From contig JAXDJV010000004.1 of assembly GCA_034667465.1 (NCBI GenBank), forward strand, positions 124,001 through 188,000: a DNA stretch of 64,000 bases, in the 5' to 3' direction. A model generated the notes under the pieces. It was not told the origin of the DNA. It searched no databases and worked only from the letters and a program-made list of their open reading frames with translations. Shown in pieces: positions 8,290 to 16,370 of the stretch (positions are counted from its first letter, which is position 1; each line of letters begins with the position of its first letter). The translations under genes and the position numbers were made by a program. The DNA comes from JAOBAU01 sp034667465. Lineage in GTDB: Bacteria; Acidobacteriota; Thermoanaerobaculia; Gp7-AA8.

Positions 8290-8318
8290 ATTCTACGGAC
8301 TTGAGAAACGTTTCACAA
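8290..8318 (-). promoter_or_regulatory. Sigma-70-like promoter of the nuoB operon
   Basis: Read on the minus strand: -35 TTGTGA (8318-8313), a 17-nt spacer, then -10 TAGAAT (8295-8290). The predicted start is near 8283, giving a short leader with GGAG before the nuoB ATG. Confidence 0.65.
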
Positions 8319-8340
8319 GCCGTCCAAAAGCGAGTGCGAA

Positions 8341-8436
8341 GTGCTGAGTGCCGAGTGCTGAGTGCTCGACCCACGGCGCGAGGAGCCTCGTCTGCGCGGA
8401 GCGTCGACTCAGCACCCTGCACTCAGCACTCAGCAC
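8341..8436. repeat. Inverted array of heptamer repeats (GTGCTGA)
   Basis: The left arm (8341-8369) holds three to four tandem copies of GTGCTGA with one GTGCCGA variant. The right arm (8404-8436) holds the reverse complement series. A 34-nt spacer separates them. The element fills the gap between the nuo promoter and the stop of the zinc peptidase gene. As RNA it could fold into a long hairpin. Confidence 0.7.
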
Positions 8437-8445
8437 CTGATTTGT

Positions 8446-9318
8446 TCATTGGAACGTGTCGCACTGATCGATGTCGCCGCTCTCGAATCCGCGGCGAAAC
8501 CATTGCTGTCGCTGCTGCGACGAGCCGTGCGTGAACGTTTCCGGGGACACGCGGCCGCGCGACATTTTCTGGAGGCGGTCGTCGCCGATGGCGCTGGCTG
8601 CGTTGAGGGCTTCTTCGAGATCGCCCGGCTCGAGGATGTTCTTCATCTGCTGCGCGTGATGTCCCCAGACGCCGGCGAAGCAATCGGCCTGCAGCTCGAG
8701 TCGGACGGAAAGCGCGGCCGCTTCGGCGCGGCTCCCGGCGTTTGCTTCCCCTTCGTGAACGCGCTCGGCGATGCCGAGGAGATTCTGGACGTGATGGCCG
8801 ACCTCGTGCGCGACGACGTATGCCTGCGCGAAGTCGCCCGGCGCGCCGAAGCGATCCTTCAGTTCGCGATAGAACGAGAGATCGATGTAGACCTTTCGAT
8901 CCTGCGGACAGTAGAACGGTCCCGACGCGGCCTGGGCATTGCCGCAGGCGGATTGAACGTAATCGCTGAAGAGAACGAGTTTCGGCTCGCGGTAAGTGGT
9001 GTGCAGCTTCTGCTGGAAGTAGGCGGTCCAGACGTCTTCGGTGCTGCCGAGGACGCGTTCGACGAAGTCGGCACCGGCGTCGGTTGGTGCGCCGGCCTGC
9101 GCGCCCGGTGTCGCTGGCGCGGACTGCTGTGGCTCGTTCGATGCGGACGGCCCATTGCCGTTGAAGAGCGCTCGCGGATCGACGCCGAACAGAATTGCGA
9201 TGATGGCGATGACGATCGTGCCGATTCCTCCGCCGATGATCGGCAGTCCGAATCCGCCGCCTCCGCTGCCGCGCCGATCCTCAACGTTGTTGCTGGGGCG
9301 CATGTTGTCGAGTCGCAT
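8446..9318 (-). CDS. YpfJ-type neutral zinc metallopeptidase
   Basis: A 290-aa membrane-anchored protein with one N-terminal transmembrane segment (residues 28-45), a Ser/Ala/Pro linker and a catalytic domain with HEVGHH (H171, E172, H175). Family features ELQADCFAGVW and FTHGSSQQR are present. These KPN_02809/YpfJ-type peptidases have no well-established substrate. The start is the ATG at 9318 (MRLDNMRPSNNV); the same opening is typical of the family, and GGGAG lies 11 nt upstream. It is divergent from the pseudouridine synthase gene. Confidence 0.9.
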   Translation of the reverse strand: MRLDNMRPSNNVEDRRGSGGGGFGLPIIGGGIGTIVIAIIAILFGVDPRALFNGNGPSASNEPQQSAPATPGAQAGAPTDAGADFVERVLGSTEDVWTAYFQQKLHTTYREPKLVLFSDYVQSACGNAQAASGPFYCPQDRKVYIDLSFYRELKDRFGAPGDFAQAYVVAHEVGHHVQNLLGIAERVHEGEANAGSRAEAAALSVRLELQADCFAGVWGHHAQQMKNILEPGDLEEALNAASAIGDDRLQKMSRGRVSPETFTHGSSQQRQQWFRRGFESGDIDQCDTFQ

Positions 9319-9369
9319 GAGGTCGTTTTCTCCCACTGCGCGAAGTGCAAGCCCGGCGCCCACATCATC

Positions 9370-9383
9370 TATATTCGCCGCCG
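9370..9383 (+). promoter_or_regulatory. -10 box for a leaderless GTG transcript
   Basis: TATATT (9370-9375) ends exactly 7 nt before the GTG at 9383. No Shine-Dalgarno precedes the GTG. This is the geometry of leaderless mRNAs that start on the first base of the start codon. Confidence 0.5.
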
Positions 9384-10135
9384 TGAACCCAGTCCGCCGT
9401 CCGCCGCCCGGAGATCGCCCGCTCAAAACGCTCGAGCGGGTATTGTCGAAAGCGGGGGCGGGATCGCGAACCGAAGCGCGCAAATGGATCGCGAAGGGCC
9501 GCGTGAAAGTGAACGGCCGCGTCGTCGTCGATCCCGATGAATGGGTCGACCTCGAGCGCGACAAGATCGCGATGGACGGCAAGCCGCTGGCGAAAGAGAC
9601 GCCGGCGTACGTCCTGCTTTACAAGCCGACCGGTTACCTGACGACGTATCGCGATCCGGCCGGACGTCCGACGGTGTTCGATCTCCTTCCCGATCGCGAG
9701 CGCTACCTCTTTACGGTCGGACGACTTGACCTAGACACGAGCGGTCTGCTGATCCTGACCAACGACACCGCGTTCGCGGAACGGCTGAACAATCCCGACT
9801 ACAAAGTGCCGAAGACGTATCTGGTGAAAGCGTCGAAGGTGCTCGATGACGAAGCGCTGGAGCGATTGCGTCGCGGGATTGACCTGGAAGACGGACCGAC
9901 GCGGCCGGCGAAAGTAGAACGGCTGCGCGAAGCTGGCGGGAACAAGACCGTCTTCGAGATCACGATCACGGAAGGGCGCAACCGCCAGGTGCGACGAATG
10001 GTCGAAGCGCTCGACGCGATCGTGCTCAAGCTCGTGCGCGTTGCCATCGGACCGATTCGCATCGGCGATCTGCAGATCGGAAAGACGCGCGAGCTGACGA
10101 AGGATGAAGTCAACACGTTGACGAAGGGACGCTGA
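9383..10135 (+). CDS. RsuA/RluB/RluE-family 16S or 23S rRNA pseudouridine synthase
   Basis: A 250-aa protein that converts a uridine of ribosomal RNA to pseudouridine. The N-terminal S4 RNA-binding domain covers about residues 14-70. The catalytic domain carries GRLDLDTSGLL with catalytic D118, and the C-terminal EGRNRQVRRM motif is intact. The GTG at 9383 gives the correct family N-terminus; upstream in-frame sequence belongs to the antisense of the zinc peptidase. The stop overlaps the next gene by one base (TGATG). Confidence 0.92.
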   Translation: MNPVRRPPPGDRPLKTLERVLSKAGAGSRTEARKWIAKGRVKVNGRVVVDPDEWVDLERDKIAMDGKPLAKETPAYVLLYKPTGYLTTYRDPAGRPTVFDLLPDRERYLFTVGRLDLDTSGLLILTNDTAFAERLNNPDYKVPKTYLVKASKVLDDEALERLRRGIDLEDGPTRPAKVERLREAGGNKTVFEITITEGRNRQVRRMVEALDAIVLKLVRVAIGPIRIGDLQIGKTRELTKDEVNTLTKGR

Positions 10136-10710
10136 TGAAACGGATTGCGATGCTGGTCGTGCTGATGATCGTTGCGTGTTCGAAGACGGAAGCGCCGGCT
10201 CCAAAGGTCGCGGCGCCCGCGAAGCCCGCGCTCGCCGCGCCGACGACCGACGCCGCGCGCGAGCTCGTAACGACCTCCGGGGAGTTCTCGCAGTACGAGT
10301 TCACCAACGCCGCGTACACGCTGCCGTTGCGAAAGTCGGCGATGAACGAACCGCAGCTGACCGCGGCGAAGCAGCTCGCGGCCGCGAAGTGGCTGCTGTT
10401 CCGCGGCGACTACGTCGTGCTGACGGAGAAAGCATTGAGCGACAAACGCTTTCTCTCGCGTCCGAACGACACCGTCGACATCGTCCCGCTCGCGCGCAAA
10501 GAGGTCACCGGCGTCACCGCCGTCCGCCCGCTGCCCGATGGAAACGTCGCCGTCGACTTCGACTGGAAGTGGATCCCGAATGAGGTCGGCGTCGCGTTCA
10601 AAACCGGGATGCTGCACGAGCGCTACGCCGCGCTCGGACACGCAACGGCGACGCTGATAAACGACGGCGGGACGTGGAGTGTGTCGCGGGTGGAACCCCC
10701 GTCATCCTGA
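10135..10710 (+). CDS. Lipoprotein of unknown function
   Basis: A 191-aa protein with a lipoprotein signal peptide (lipobox LMIVAC, lipidated C15), an Ala/Pro-rich tether to about residue 45, then a domain of mixed strands and helices. I do not recognise the family. GAAGGGA stands 6 nt before the ATG and the gene is coupled to the pseudouridine synthase. Its last codons lie inside the intergenic repeat that follows. Confidence 0.75.
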   Translation: MKRIAMLVVLMIVACSKTEAPAPKVAAPAKPALAAPTTDAARELVTTSGEFSQYEFTNAAYTLPLRKSAMNEPQLTAAKQLAAAKWLLFRGDYVVLTEKALSDKRFLSRPNDTVDIVPLARKEVTGVTAVRPLPDGNVAVDFDWKWIPNEVGVAFKTGMLHERYAALGHATATLINDGGTWSVSRVEPPSS

Positions 10711-10794
10711 GCGTAGCGAAGGATCCGGGTGGGCGGGGCGGCCGACCGTGCCGCCCACCACCCGCCCGGATACCTCGCTACGCTCGGGATGACG
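10700..10794. repeat. Imperfect palindromic intergenic repeat
   Basis: The left arm begins CGTCATCCTGAGCGTAGCG and the right arm ends with its near reverse complement (CGCTACGCTCGGGATGACG), with GGGTGGGCGG/CCGCCC arms inside. It resembles the CATCCTGAGCG-type repeats found in many bacterial genomes. It sits exactly between two convergent genes and supplies the stop codon of the left one. Confidence 0.75.
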
Positions 10795-10797
10795 GCG

Positions 10798-13170
10798 CTA
10801 CCGGCCGATCGCTGCGACCGGCGCGCGCGTCGGGCCGGGATACGGCACGTCGTCGCCTTTGATCGCCATCCAGAGAACGCGATTGAGCAGCTCGTCGTCC
10901 GCCTCGTCTGCTTCGTCGAGATCGAGTTGCGCCGAGGCTTTCGCGGCCGGCGTGTTCGGCGGATTGCGTTCGTTCAGATTCACGTCGGGAACGATGACGT
11001 CGTACGGTCGCATATCAGGCGTCTTCGCGAAGACGTCGCGCAGCGGTCGGCCGTAGTGATCGAACTGCGACATCGATTCGAGGCCGAGCAGCTCTTCAAT
11101 CGTCGCGAGCACATCGGTCGTGTTGACGAAGCGATGGATCGTGCCGGTACGGTTGTACGCGGAGACGGCCAGCATCACGGAGCGATGCGAGTCGACGTGA
11201 TCGGGTCCGTTCTGCGCGTCGTCCTCGAGGATGAGAATCGCGGTGTCGCGCCAGAAGCGTGAGTGCGACACGGCGCTGACGACGCGGCCGATAGCGAGAT
11301 CGTTGTCCGCCATGTACGCGTGCGGCGTCCGCTGATTCGCCGACGCTCCCATCGTGTGATCGTTCGGCAGCCGAAGGATCTGCAGCGCCGGCATACCGCG
11401 CAGCAGGAACTGCTCGAAGTCGGCCATCCACGCGTCGACGCGCTGCTGATCCGTCACGAGCATGTCGTACGGCGCGAAGTTGAAGTTCGTGTGCGGCGCC
11501 AGCGCCTTCTTCGTCGCCTGCCGTTTGTCGGTAGCGAGGCCGCCGAAGTCCGCGGGATCGGCGACGAACTCGCCGTAGTTGCGGAACGTGATCCCTTTTC
11601 GAATGGCGAGATCCCACAGATAACCGGTCGACGGCGATGCGACGTCGTCATCGTCGTCGTCGAGCAGTTTCCCGCGGTTCGTTCCCTCGTAGTCGTACGT
11701 CCGCCCTTTGTTTCCGTACTGCTGCGGCACGGCTTTCGTCACGTAATCAGTCACGTACGCGGCCGTCGACCAGTTGTGCCCATGCGCGCTGACCTCGGCA
11801 TTCACGAAGAAGCGATCGAAGAGCCCGAAGCGATCGGCCATGGCGTGATGATTCGGCGAGATCTCGCGACCGAAGAAGAGCAGCGACGGATCGCCGTCGC
11901 CTTCTTTCATGTCGCCGAAGATCTGATCGTAGGAACGGTTTTCTTTGATGATGTAGATGACGTGGCGGAAGGCCGGGTAAGGACGCGTCGCTCGTTTGGC
12001 GTTCCAGCCATTCGCACGCGCGACCCGCTTCGACGTTGACGCGAGATCGAGGTCGTTCGGTCGCAGCATCATCACGCTGCCGTCGAGTTGTCCGAGTGTG
12101 AACGCCGACTGATTTTTCGACTTCTGTCCCGGCTGATACATGTCGGGATTCGGGCCGCTGCCGGAACCTTTCGCGTTCGCGACGACGAGCTCATCGCCGT
12201 CACACTCGATCGCCGCCGGATACCACTCGACCGGAATGCGGCCGAGGAGCTTGTTCGTGGTCGTGGAGAAAAGCGCTACGGCGTTGTTGTCGCCTTCAGC
12301 GACGAAGAGCCGCCTGCCGTCGCGCGAAAGCGTCAGCGCATTCGGCGTGCTTCCTTCGTGCGGTCCTGACGGCGGAGCGTCGTTCATCGTCGCGATCACG
12401 CGCGCCGATTTCGTGTCGATGACGGCGATCGAATCGGTGCTCGCCGAAGCGACGTAGAGCCGCGAGCCGTCCGCGTTTGCGACGAGTGCGGACGGATGAC
12501 GACCCGCTGCAATGCGCGCGCGATGAACGAGCGCACCGTTTGCGTCGATCGTGAACGCATCGACGCTGTGCTCGCCCCACGCGGAGACGAGGACGCCGTT
12601 CGGCGTGACCGCGATCGCGTACGGATAACGTCCGACGTCGATGCGCTGCATGACCTTGTTCTGCGCGACGTCGATGACGGCAACGGAATCGCCGAGGTTT
12701 TCCGCGACGTAGAGACGCGCACCGTCGGCGGAGATCGCGAGTCCGGCGGGATAACGCGTGCCGCTCTTTTTCGGATCGGGCTTTGCGGCCAGAACGATGC
12801 TGCCGTCGGCGATCGCGTGGCCATGGTCGAAGCGATATCGATAGACGACGTCTTCGTTGCCGCCGGACGTGAAGAGCGTTTTTCCGTCGGGGGCGAAGAC
12901 GATGCCGAGGAATGCGGCGGGCTGGTCGAGCGTCTGCAGCACCTCGCCGGATAAGCGATCGACGATCTGCAATCCCTGCTGCCGCCAGCCGCACAACAGC
13001 ACGGCGGCGTGACGATGATCGGGAGCGAGCGCGATTCCGAAAGGCGTGTTGCCGATTCGGTGGGCGGGAACGGCAGGGTCGAGGAGAACGCCGGTTGGCA
13101 GGCGGCGCTCGGCGGCGATTGCGGCACCGGCGACTAGCAACACACCGGCCGCGAGGTAACGGAGGGACAT
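10798..13170 (-). CDS. Exported YncE-like propeller fused to alkaline-phosphatase-fold phosphoesterase
   Basis: A 790-aa exported protein. After a signal peptide (to about residue 19) the first half (30-380) is a YVTN/YncE beta-propeller with repeated blades such as RLYVAENLGDSVAVID and RLYVASASTDSIAVID. The second half (about 400-760) is a phospholipase-C/AcpA-like phosphoesterase with VIYIIKENRSYDQIFGD, FFVNAEVSAHGHNWS and LILEDDAQNGPDHVDSHR. This two-domain fusion is a known exported class; the substrate is not known. The Asp run DDDDDD sits in a surface loop. It is divergent from the GH3 gene with overlapping -10 boxes between. Confidence 0.9.
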   Translation of the reverse strand: MSLRYLAAGVLLVAGAAIAAERRLPTGVLLDPAVPAHRIGNTPFGIALAPDHRHAAVLLCGWRQQGLQIVDRLSGEVLQTLDQPAAFLGIVFAPDGKTLFTSGGNEDVVYRYRFDHGHAIADGSIVLAAKPDPKKSGTRYPAGLAISADGARLYVAENLGDSVAVIDVAQNKVMQRIDVGRYPYAIAVTPNGVLVSAWGEHSVDAFTIDANGALVHRARIAAGRHPSALVANADGSRLYVASASTDSIAVIDTKSARVIATMNDAPPSGPHEGSTPNALTLSRDGRRLFVAEGDNNAVALFSTTTNKLLGRIPVEWYPAAIECDGDELVVANAKGSGSGPNPDMYQPGQKSKNQSAFTLGQLDGSVMMLRPNDLDLASTSKRVARANGWNAKRATRPYPAFRHVIYIIKENRSYDQIFGDMKEGDGDPSLLFFGREISPNHHAMADRFGLFDRFFVNAEVSAHGHNWSTAAYVTDYVTKAVPQQYGNKGRTYDYEGTNRGKLLDDDDDDVASPSTGYLWDLAIRKGITFRNYGEFVADPADFGGLATDKRQATKKALAPHTNFNFAPYDMLVTDQQRVDAWMADFEQFLLRGMPALQILRLPNDHTMGASANQRTPHAYMADNDLAIGRVVSAVSHSRFWRDTAILILEDDAQNGPDHVDSHRSVMLAVSAYNRTGTIHRFVNTTDVLATIEELLGLESMSQFDHYGRPLRDVFAKTPDMRPYDVIVPDVNLNERNPPNTPAAKASAQLDLDEADEADDELLNRVLWMAIKGDDVPYPGPTRAPVAAIGR

Positions 13171-13195
13171 TCCGGCGAATGATAGCCTCGGCGGC
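13171..13195. promoter_or_regulatory. Divergent leaderless promoter pair with overlapping -10 boxes
   Basis: Only 25 nt separate two divergent start codons. On the plus strand TAGCCT (13183-13188) ends 7 nt before the GTG at 13196. On the minus strand TATCAT (13184-13179) ends 8 nt before the ATG at 13170. The two boxes share bases 13183-13184. Neither gene has a clear Shine-Dalgarno. Confidence 0.5.
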
Positions 13196-14812
13196 GTGAT
13201 CGACTCGCTCTCTCTTTCGGAAAAGATCGGACAGCTCTTTGTCGCCGGCGCGCACGGCACATTCATGAATGCGACGTCGCCGCAGTATCTGCGACTCGAG
13301 CGCGCGGTTCGCGACCTGCACGTCGGCGGCGTCATCTGGTTCGTCTCGAACGTCTACGAAACCGCGCTCGTCAATCAGCGGCTGCAGAGTCTCGCGCGCG
13401 TACCTCTGTTGATGAGTGCCGATCTCGAAGCGGGCGTCGGGATGCGTTTCGCCGACACGACTTTCTGGGCGCCGGCGATGGCGATCGCGGCGACAGGCGA
13501 CGTCGCGTTCGCGGAAGCGGAAGGGAGGCTCGTCGCGCGCGAAGCGAAAGCGCTCGGCATCAATCAGATCCTCGCGCCGGTCGCCGACGTGAACGTCGAT
13601 CCCGACAATCCGGTCATCAACGCGCGGAGTTTCGGCGAGGATCCTGCGAAGGTCGCGCAGTTCGTGACCGCCTTCATCCGCGGCGTGCAAAGTGAAAACG
13701 TCCTCGCGACGGCGAAACACTTTCCGGGACACGGCGACACGCATGTCGATTCGCATCGCTCGCTGCCGGTGCTGCATGTGAGTCGCGAGCGCCTCGATGC
13801 CGTCGAGCTCGTGCCATTCCGCGCCGCGATTGCCGCCGGCGTCGACGCGGTGATGCCCGGCCATCTCTCCGTTCCTGCACTCGATCCGACACCGGTGCCG
13901 ATGCGCAGCGGCCCAACCGAAAATCGCTACGTCGATGGTGACTCGGAAGCGCCCGCGCATGGAACGCTGCCGGCGACATTGTCGAAGCCGATCATCGACG
14001 GCTTGCTGCGCGGCGAGCTCGGATTCGACGGCCTCGTTGTCAGCGACGCGTTCGACATGGGCGGGCTGACCGAACATTTCGAGCCGGGCGAAGCGGCGGT
14101 GCGGGCGATCGAAGCGGGGCAGGACCAGATCCTGATGTCGCCCGACATCGAGCGTGCCATCGCCGCCGTGAAGGCGGCGGTCGAAAGCGGGAGGATCGCG
14201 GAGTCGCGCATCGATGAGTCGGTGAGGCGCATCCTCGCCGCGAAAGCGCGTGTCGGCGCGCCGTCGGCATCGACGGACGAGATCTTTACGACCGTTGATT
14301 CGATCGAGGTGCGCACCACCGCCGCGGAGATCGCGCGCCGCGCAATCACACTCGTGCGCTCCGGGAATGAAGCGCTCCCGTTGAAGCCGGACGAACGCAT
14401 CGGGCTGCTCGTCGTCAGCGAGTTCAACGAGCAGTCGAATCCGCTGCCGGACTTCGCGCGCGAAGTGCGAGACCGCCTGACGCACGAACCGGCGTTCGCG
14501 GTGCTCGATGCGCGCTCGAACCAAACGCCGTCATTCGATGACGTCGACGTCGTGGTGATCGCACTTGCGATCCGCGCCCGTTCCGGCGCCGGGACGATCG
14601 CGATTCCTGAATTCGCGCGCGGCGTCATCGCGAACCTGACGGCGAAACGGATCGCCATCTCGTTCGGTACGCCTTATCTCATTCGTGAGCTGCCGTCGGT
14701 CGCCACATACATCTGCGCGTACGGAGTGCAGCCGGTGCTGCAGATCGCCGCGGCGCGCGCGCTCTTCGGCGAGGAGCCGATGACGGGGAAGCTGCCGGTC
14801 ACGCTGAAATGA
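13196..14812 (+). CDS. Glycoside hydrolase family 3 protein (beta-N-acetylhexosaminidase-like)
   Basis: A 538-aa GH3 enzyme without a signal peptide. The catalytic TIM barrel covers residues 1-350 and shows KHFPGHGDTHVDSH (about 174-187), the loop His/Asp pair typical of NagZ-type enzymes, and nucleophile D284 in VVSDAFDMGG. The C-terminal part (about 370-538) is a partial second domain. The likely role is release of N-acetylglucosamine during peptidoglycan recycling. The GTG start gives the standard family N-terminus (LSLSEKIGQLFVAG). Confidence 0.9.
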   Translation: MIDSLSLSEKIGQLFVAGAHGTFMNATSPQYLRLERAVRDLHVGGVIWFVSNVYETALVNQRLQSLARVPLLMSADLEAGVGMRFADTTFWAPAMAIAATGDVAFAEAEGRLVAREAKALGINQILAPVADVNVDPDNPVINARSFGEDPAKVAQFVTAFIRGVQSENVLATAKHFPGHGDTHVDSHRSLPVLHVSRERLDAVELVPFRAAIAAGVDAVMPGHLSVPALDPTPVPMRSGPTENRYVDGDSEAPAHGTLPATLSKPIIDGLLRGELGFDGLVVSDAFDMGGLTEHFEPGEAAVRAIEAGQDQILMSPDIERAIAAVKAAVESGRIAESRIDESVRRILAAKARVGAPSASTDEIFTTVDSIEVRTTAAEIARRAITLVRSGNEALPLKPDERIGLLVVSEFNEQSNPLPDFAREVRDRLTHEPAFAVLDARSNQTPSFDDVDVVVIALAIRARSGAGTIAIPEFARGVIANLTAKRIAISFGTPYLIRELPSVATYICAYGVQPVLQIAAARALFGEEPMTGKLPVTLK

Positions 14813-14839
14813 AAACGGGCACCGCGAAGGTGCCCGTTT
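14813..14839. terminator. Bidirectional intrinsic terminator
   Basis: An 11-bp perfect stem (14813-14823 with 14829-14839, loop GCGAA) with an A tract on one side and a T tract on the other. It lies between the stops of two convergent genes. Confidence 0.85.
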
Positions 14840-14849
14840 GATTGATCGC

Positions 14850-15365
14850 TTACAGTGCGCGTTTCTTTGCTCGGATGTTGCGCCGGCTGCCTTTCGACTT
14901 GCCGCCGCCACCGCCCGGACCGCCGCCGAATCCGCGGCCGCCATCGAAGTCGTTGCCGCCGCCGCCGAATCCGCCGCCGCCACCACTACCCGGGTAGCCA
15001 CCGCCGCCACCGCCGTAACCACCGCCGCCGCCACCAGCGTAGCCGCCACCGCCGCCACCCGGACGTCCGCCGCCGCCAGCGTAACCACCGGCCGACGGTC
15101 CGCCGCCGGTGCGCCGCGGACGTTCTTCAGCGGCGTTCACGCGAAGTGCGCGACCGCCGAGCTCATGTCCATTGAACTTCTCGATTGCCTTAGCAGCCTC
15201 TTCTTCCGACTCGAACTCGACGAACGCGAAGCCGCGCGGGCGGCCGGTCTCACGGTCGGTCGGGAGGAACACGTCGCGAATCGTTCCAGCCTGGCCGAAG
15301 AGTGCTTCGAGCTCTTCACGCCTGGTGTTGAAGTTGAGATTCCCGACGAAAATCTTGGAAGCCAT
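14850..15365 (-). CDS. RRM RNA-binding protein with glycine-rich tail
   Basis: A 171-aa protein. Residues 1-80 are one RRM with RNP2 (KIFVGNL) and RNP1 (RGFAFVEF). The tail is repeats of GGGGGYAGG type and ends in a basic cluster (RRNIRAKKRAL). The plan matches the bacterial RNA-binding proteins of cyanobacteria and other phyla, which act as RNA chaperones and are often cold-induced. GGAGAG lies 6 nt before the ATG. The Gly-rich tail may promote self-association; that is inference. Confidence 0.92.
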   Translation of the reverse strand: MASKIFVGNLNFNTRREELEALFGQAGTIRDVFLPTDRETGRPRGFAFVEFESEEEAAKAIEKFNGHELGGRALRVNAAEERPRRTGGGPSAGGYAGGGGRPGGGGGGYAGGGGGGYGGGGGGYPGSGGGGGFGGGGNDFDGGRGFGGGPGGGGGKSKGSRRNIRAKKRAL

Positions 15366-15581
15366 GCACGTCTCTCCTTTTTCCTGCGGCCTCGCCGCGC
15401 CGTCGTGCGATGCTTCCGGCGTGCTCCCGCGAGCGGCAGTGTATCGCGTCGTGCCGCGATTCGTACTCCTGGTATCGCCCTGGCCTGCAGCGCCCGCGCC
15501 ATTTCGCAGCCCCACGCTTCCATCAATTCCCGCGCCGACGGCCGGCGATGCGTTGTCGATCGCCGAGGTGGTGAGGTGAAG

Positions 15582-16046
15582 ATGCGGACGCTGATCGCGG
15601 CATGCCTCATCGCGCTGTTGTGCGGCGGCATTCTCGCGATCGGAGCGGACGCGGCAAAACGCCGCGCGATTGCAGCGCGAGCGGGCGATTGCCGAACGGC
15701 GCGGCGAGCTGGCGCCGCTCGCGTCCTCTCGCGCCTCCTCCCGCGCGAATCGGCCGACACGCCATATCCACAAGTCCTTGCAGACACCGCGGAAAAACAG
15801 GGCGTGACGCTGATATCGGTCACGCCACGAATTCCGCGAAAAGGATTGGCGTATGTGGAACGCCGTTACGACCTTGAAGCGACGGGAACACTCCCCGCGC
15901 TCGTCGCCTGGCTTGGCGCCTTCGAGCGCAATGCTCGCCTGGTCGCGCTGCCGCGGATTGAATTGCGCCGCGATGGAGCGGAGTGGCGCGCGAATGCGCT
16001 GGTCGTTGTTCCTTATGAGCGGGAGGGAACTATAAGCGTCCATTGA
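15582..16046 (+). CDS. PilO/GspM-like membrane protein, orphan
   Basis: A 154-aa protein with one N-terminal transmembrane helix (residues 3-23) and a C-terminal ferredoxin-like domain (about 75-150: VLADTAEKQGVTLISV, then TGTLPALVAWLGAFERN). That pattern is typical of PilO and GspM/GspMb proteins of type IV pilus and type II secretion systems. No other pilus or secretion gene is nearby. The coiled coil expected between the two parts is poor in this frame (residues 25-60 are Arg-rich). A better coil (RERAIAERRGELAPLAS) appears in another frame, so the gene may carry compensating frameshifts. Confidence 0.5.
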   Translation: MRTLIAACLIALLCGGILAIGADAAKRRAIAARAGDCRTARRAGAARVLSRLLPRESADTPYPQVLADTAEKQGVTLISVTPRIPRKGLAYVERRYDLEATGTLPALVAWLGAFERNARLVALPRIELRRDGAEWRANALVVVPYEREGTISVH

Positions 16047-16071
16047 CAGCAATGACGGCAGAAACTAATCT
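16043..16071 (+). promoter_or_regulatory. Sigma-70-like promoter of Cys-rich module 1
   Basis: Consensus -35 TTGACA (16043-16048), a 17-nt spacer and -10 TAATCT (16066-16071). The predicted start is near 16078, 16 nt before the ATG at 16094. Confidence 0.7.
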
Positions 16072-16093
16072 GCTGCTGTAAATGGAGGAGTCA

Positions 16094-16366
16094 ATGAGGC
16101 GTTCATTACTTCGCTTTGTGCTGTCTGCGGCAGTTCTTCTTCTGATGTTTGCAGCAGTGCCGGTATTTGCGGATGAGCCGGCCGGATGCCAGACGTGCCG
16201 CGCGGTAGTAACGGAAGAGGAAGCGACGCTCCAGTGCGGCTCTCCCGATACGGACGAATGGGGTTATGACAGCTGTTCCTCCGGCGTGCGACAGGGTGCG
16301 CATGGCGAAATCCACTGGTGTCGCCTCGGCGGAAGCATGTGCTACTACTTCGAGGTCAACGGCTGA
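16094..16366 (+). CDS. Small exported Cys-rich protein, module copy 1
   Basis: A 90-aa protein. A signal peptide of about 26 residues ends at VFA, leaving a mature chain of about 64 residues with six cysteines (GCQTC, LQCG, SCS, HWC, SMC). It is acidic and compact, like a disulfide-bonded mini-protein. I know no family for it. GGAGGAG lies just before the ATG at 16094; an ATG 12 nt upstream is rejected because it overlaps that site. The stop is 4 nt before the GTG of the large exported partner. The same arrangement recurs at 53242. Confidence 0.7.
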   Translation: MRRSLLRFVLSAAVLLLMFAAVPVFADEPAGCQTCRAVVTEEEATLQCGSPDTDEWGYDSCSSGVRQGAHGEIHWCRLGGSMCYYFEVNG

Positions 16367-16370
16367 TCGC

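Noticed and set aside
15441..15579. A 45-aa frame ending 2 nt before the PilO-like ATG
   Set aside because: No ribosome site, Pro/Arg-rich composition and antisense to the leader of the RRM gene; kept as unsupported.
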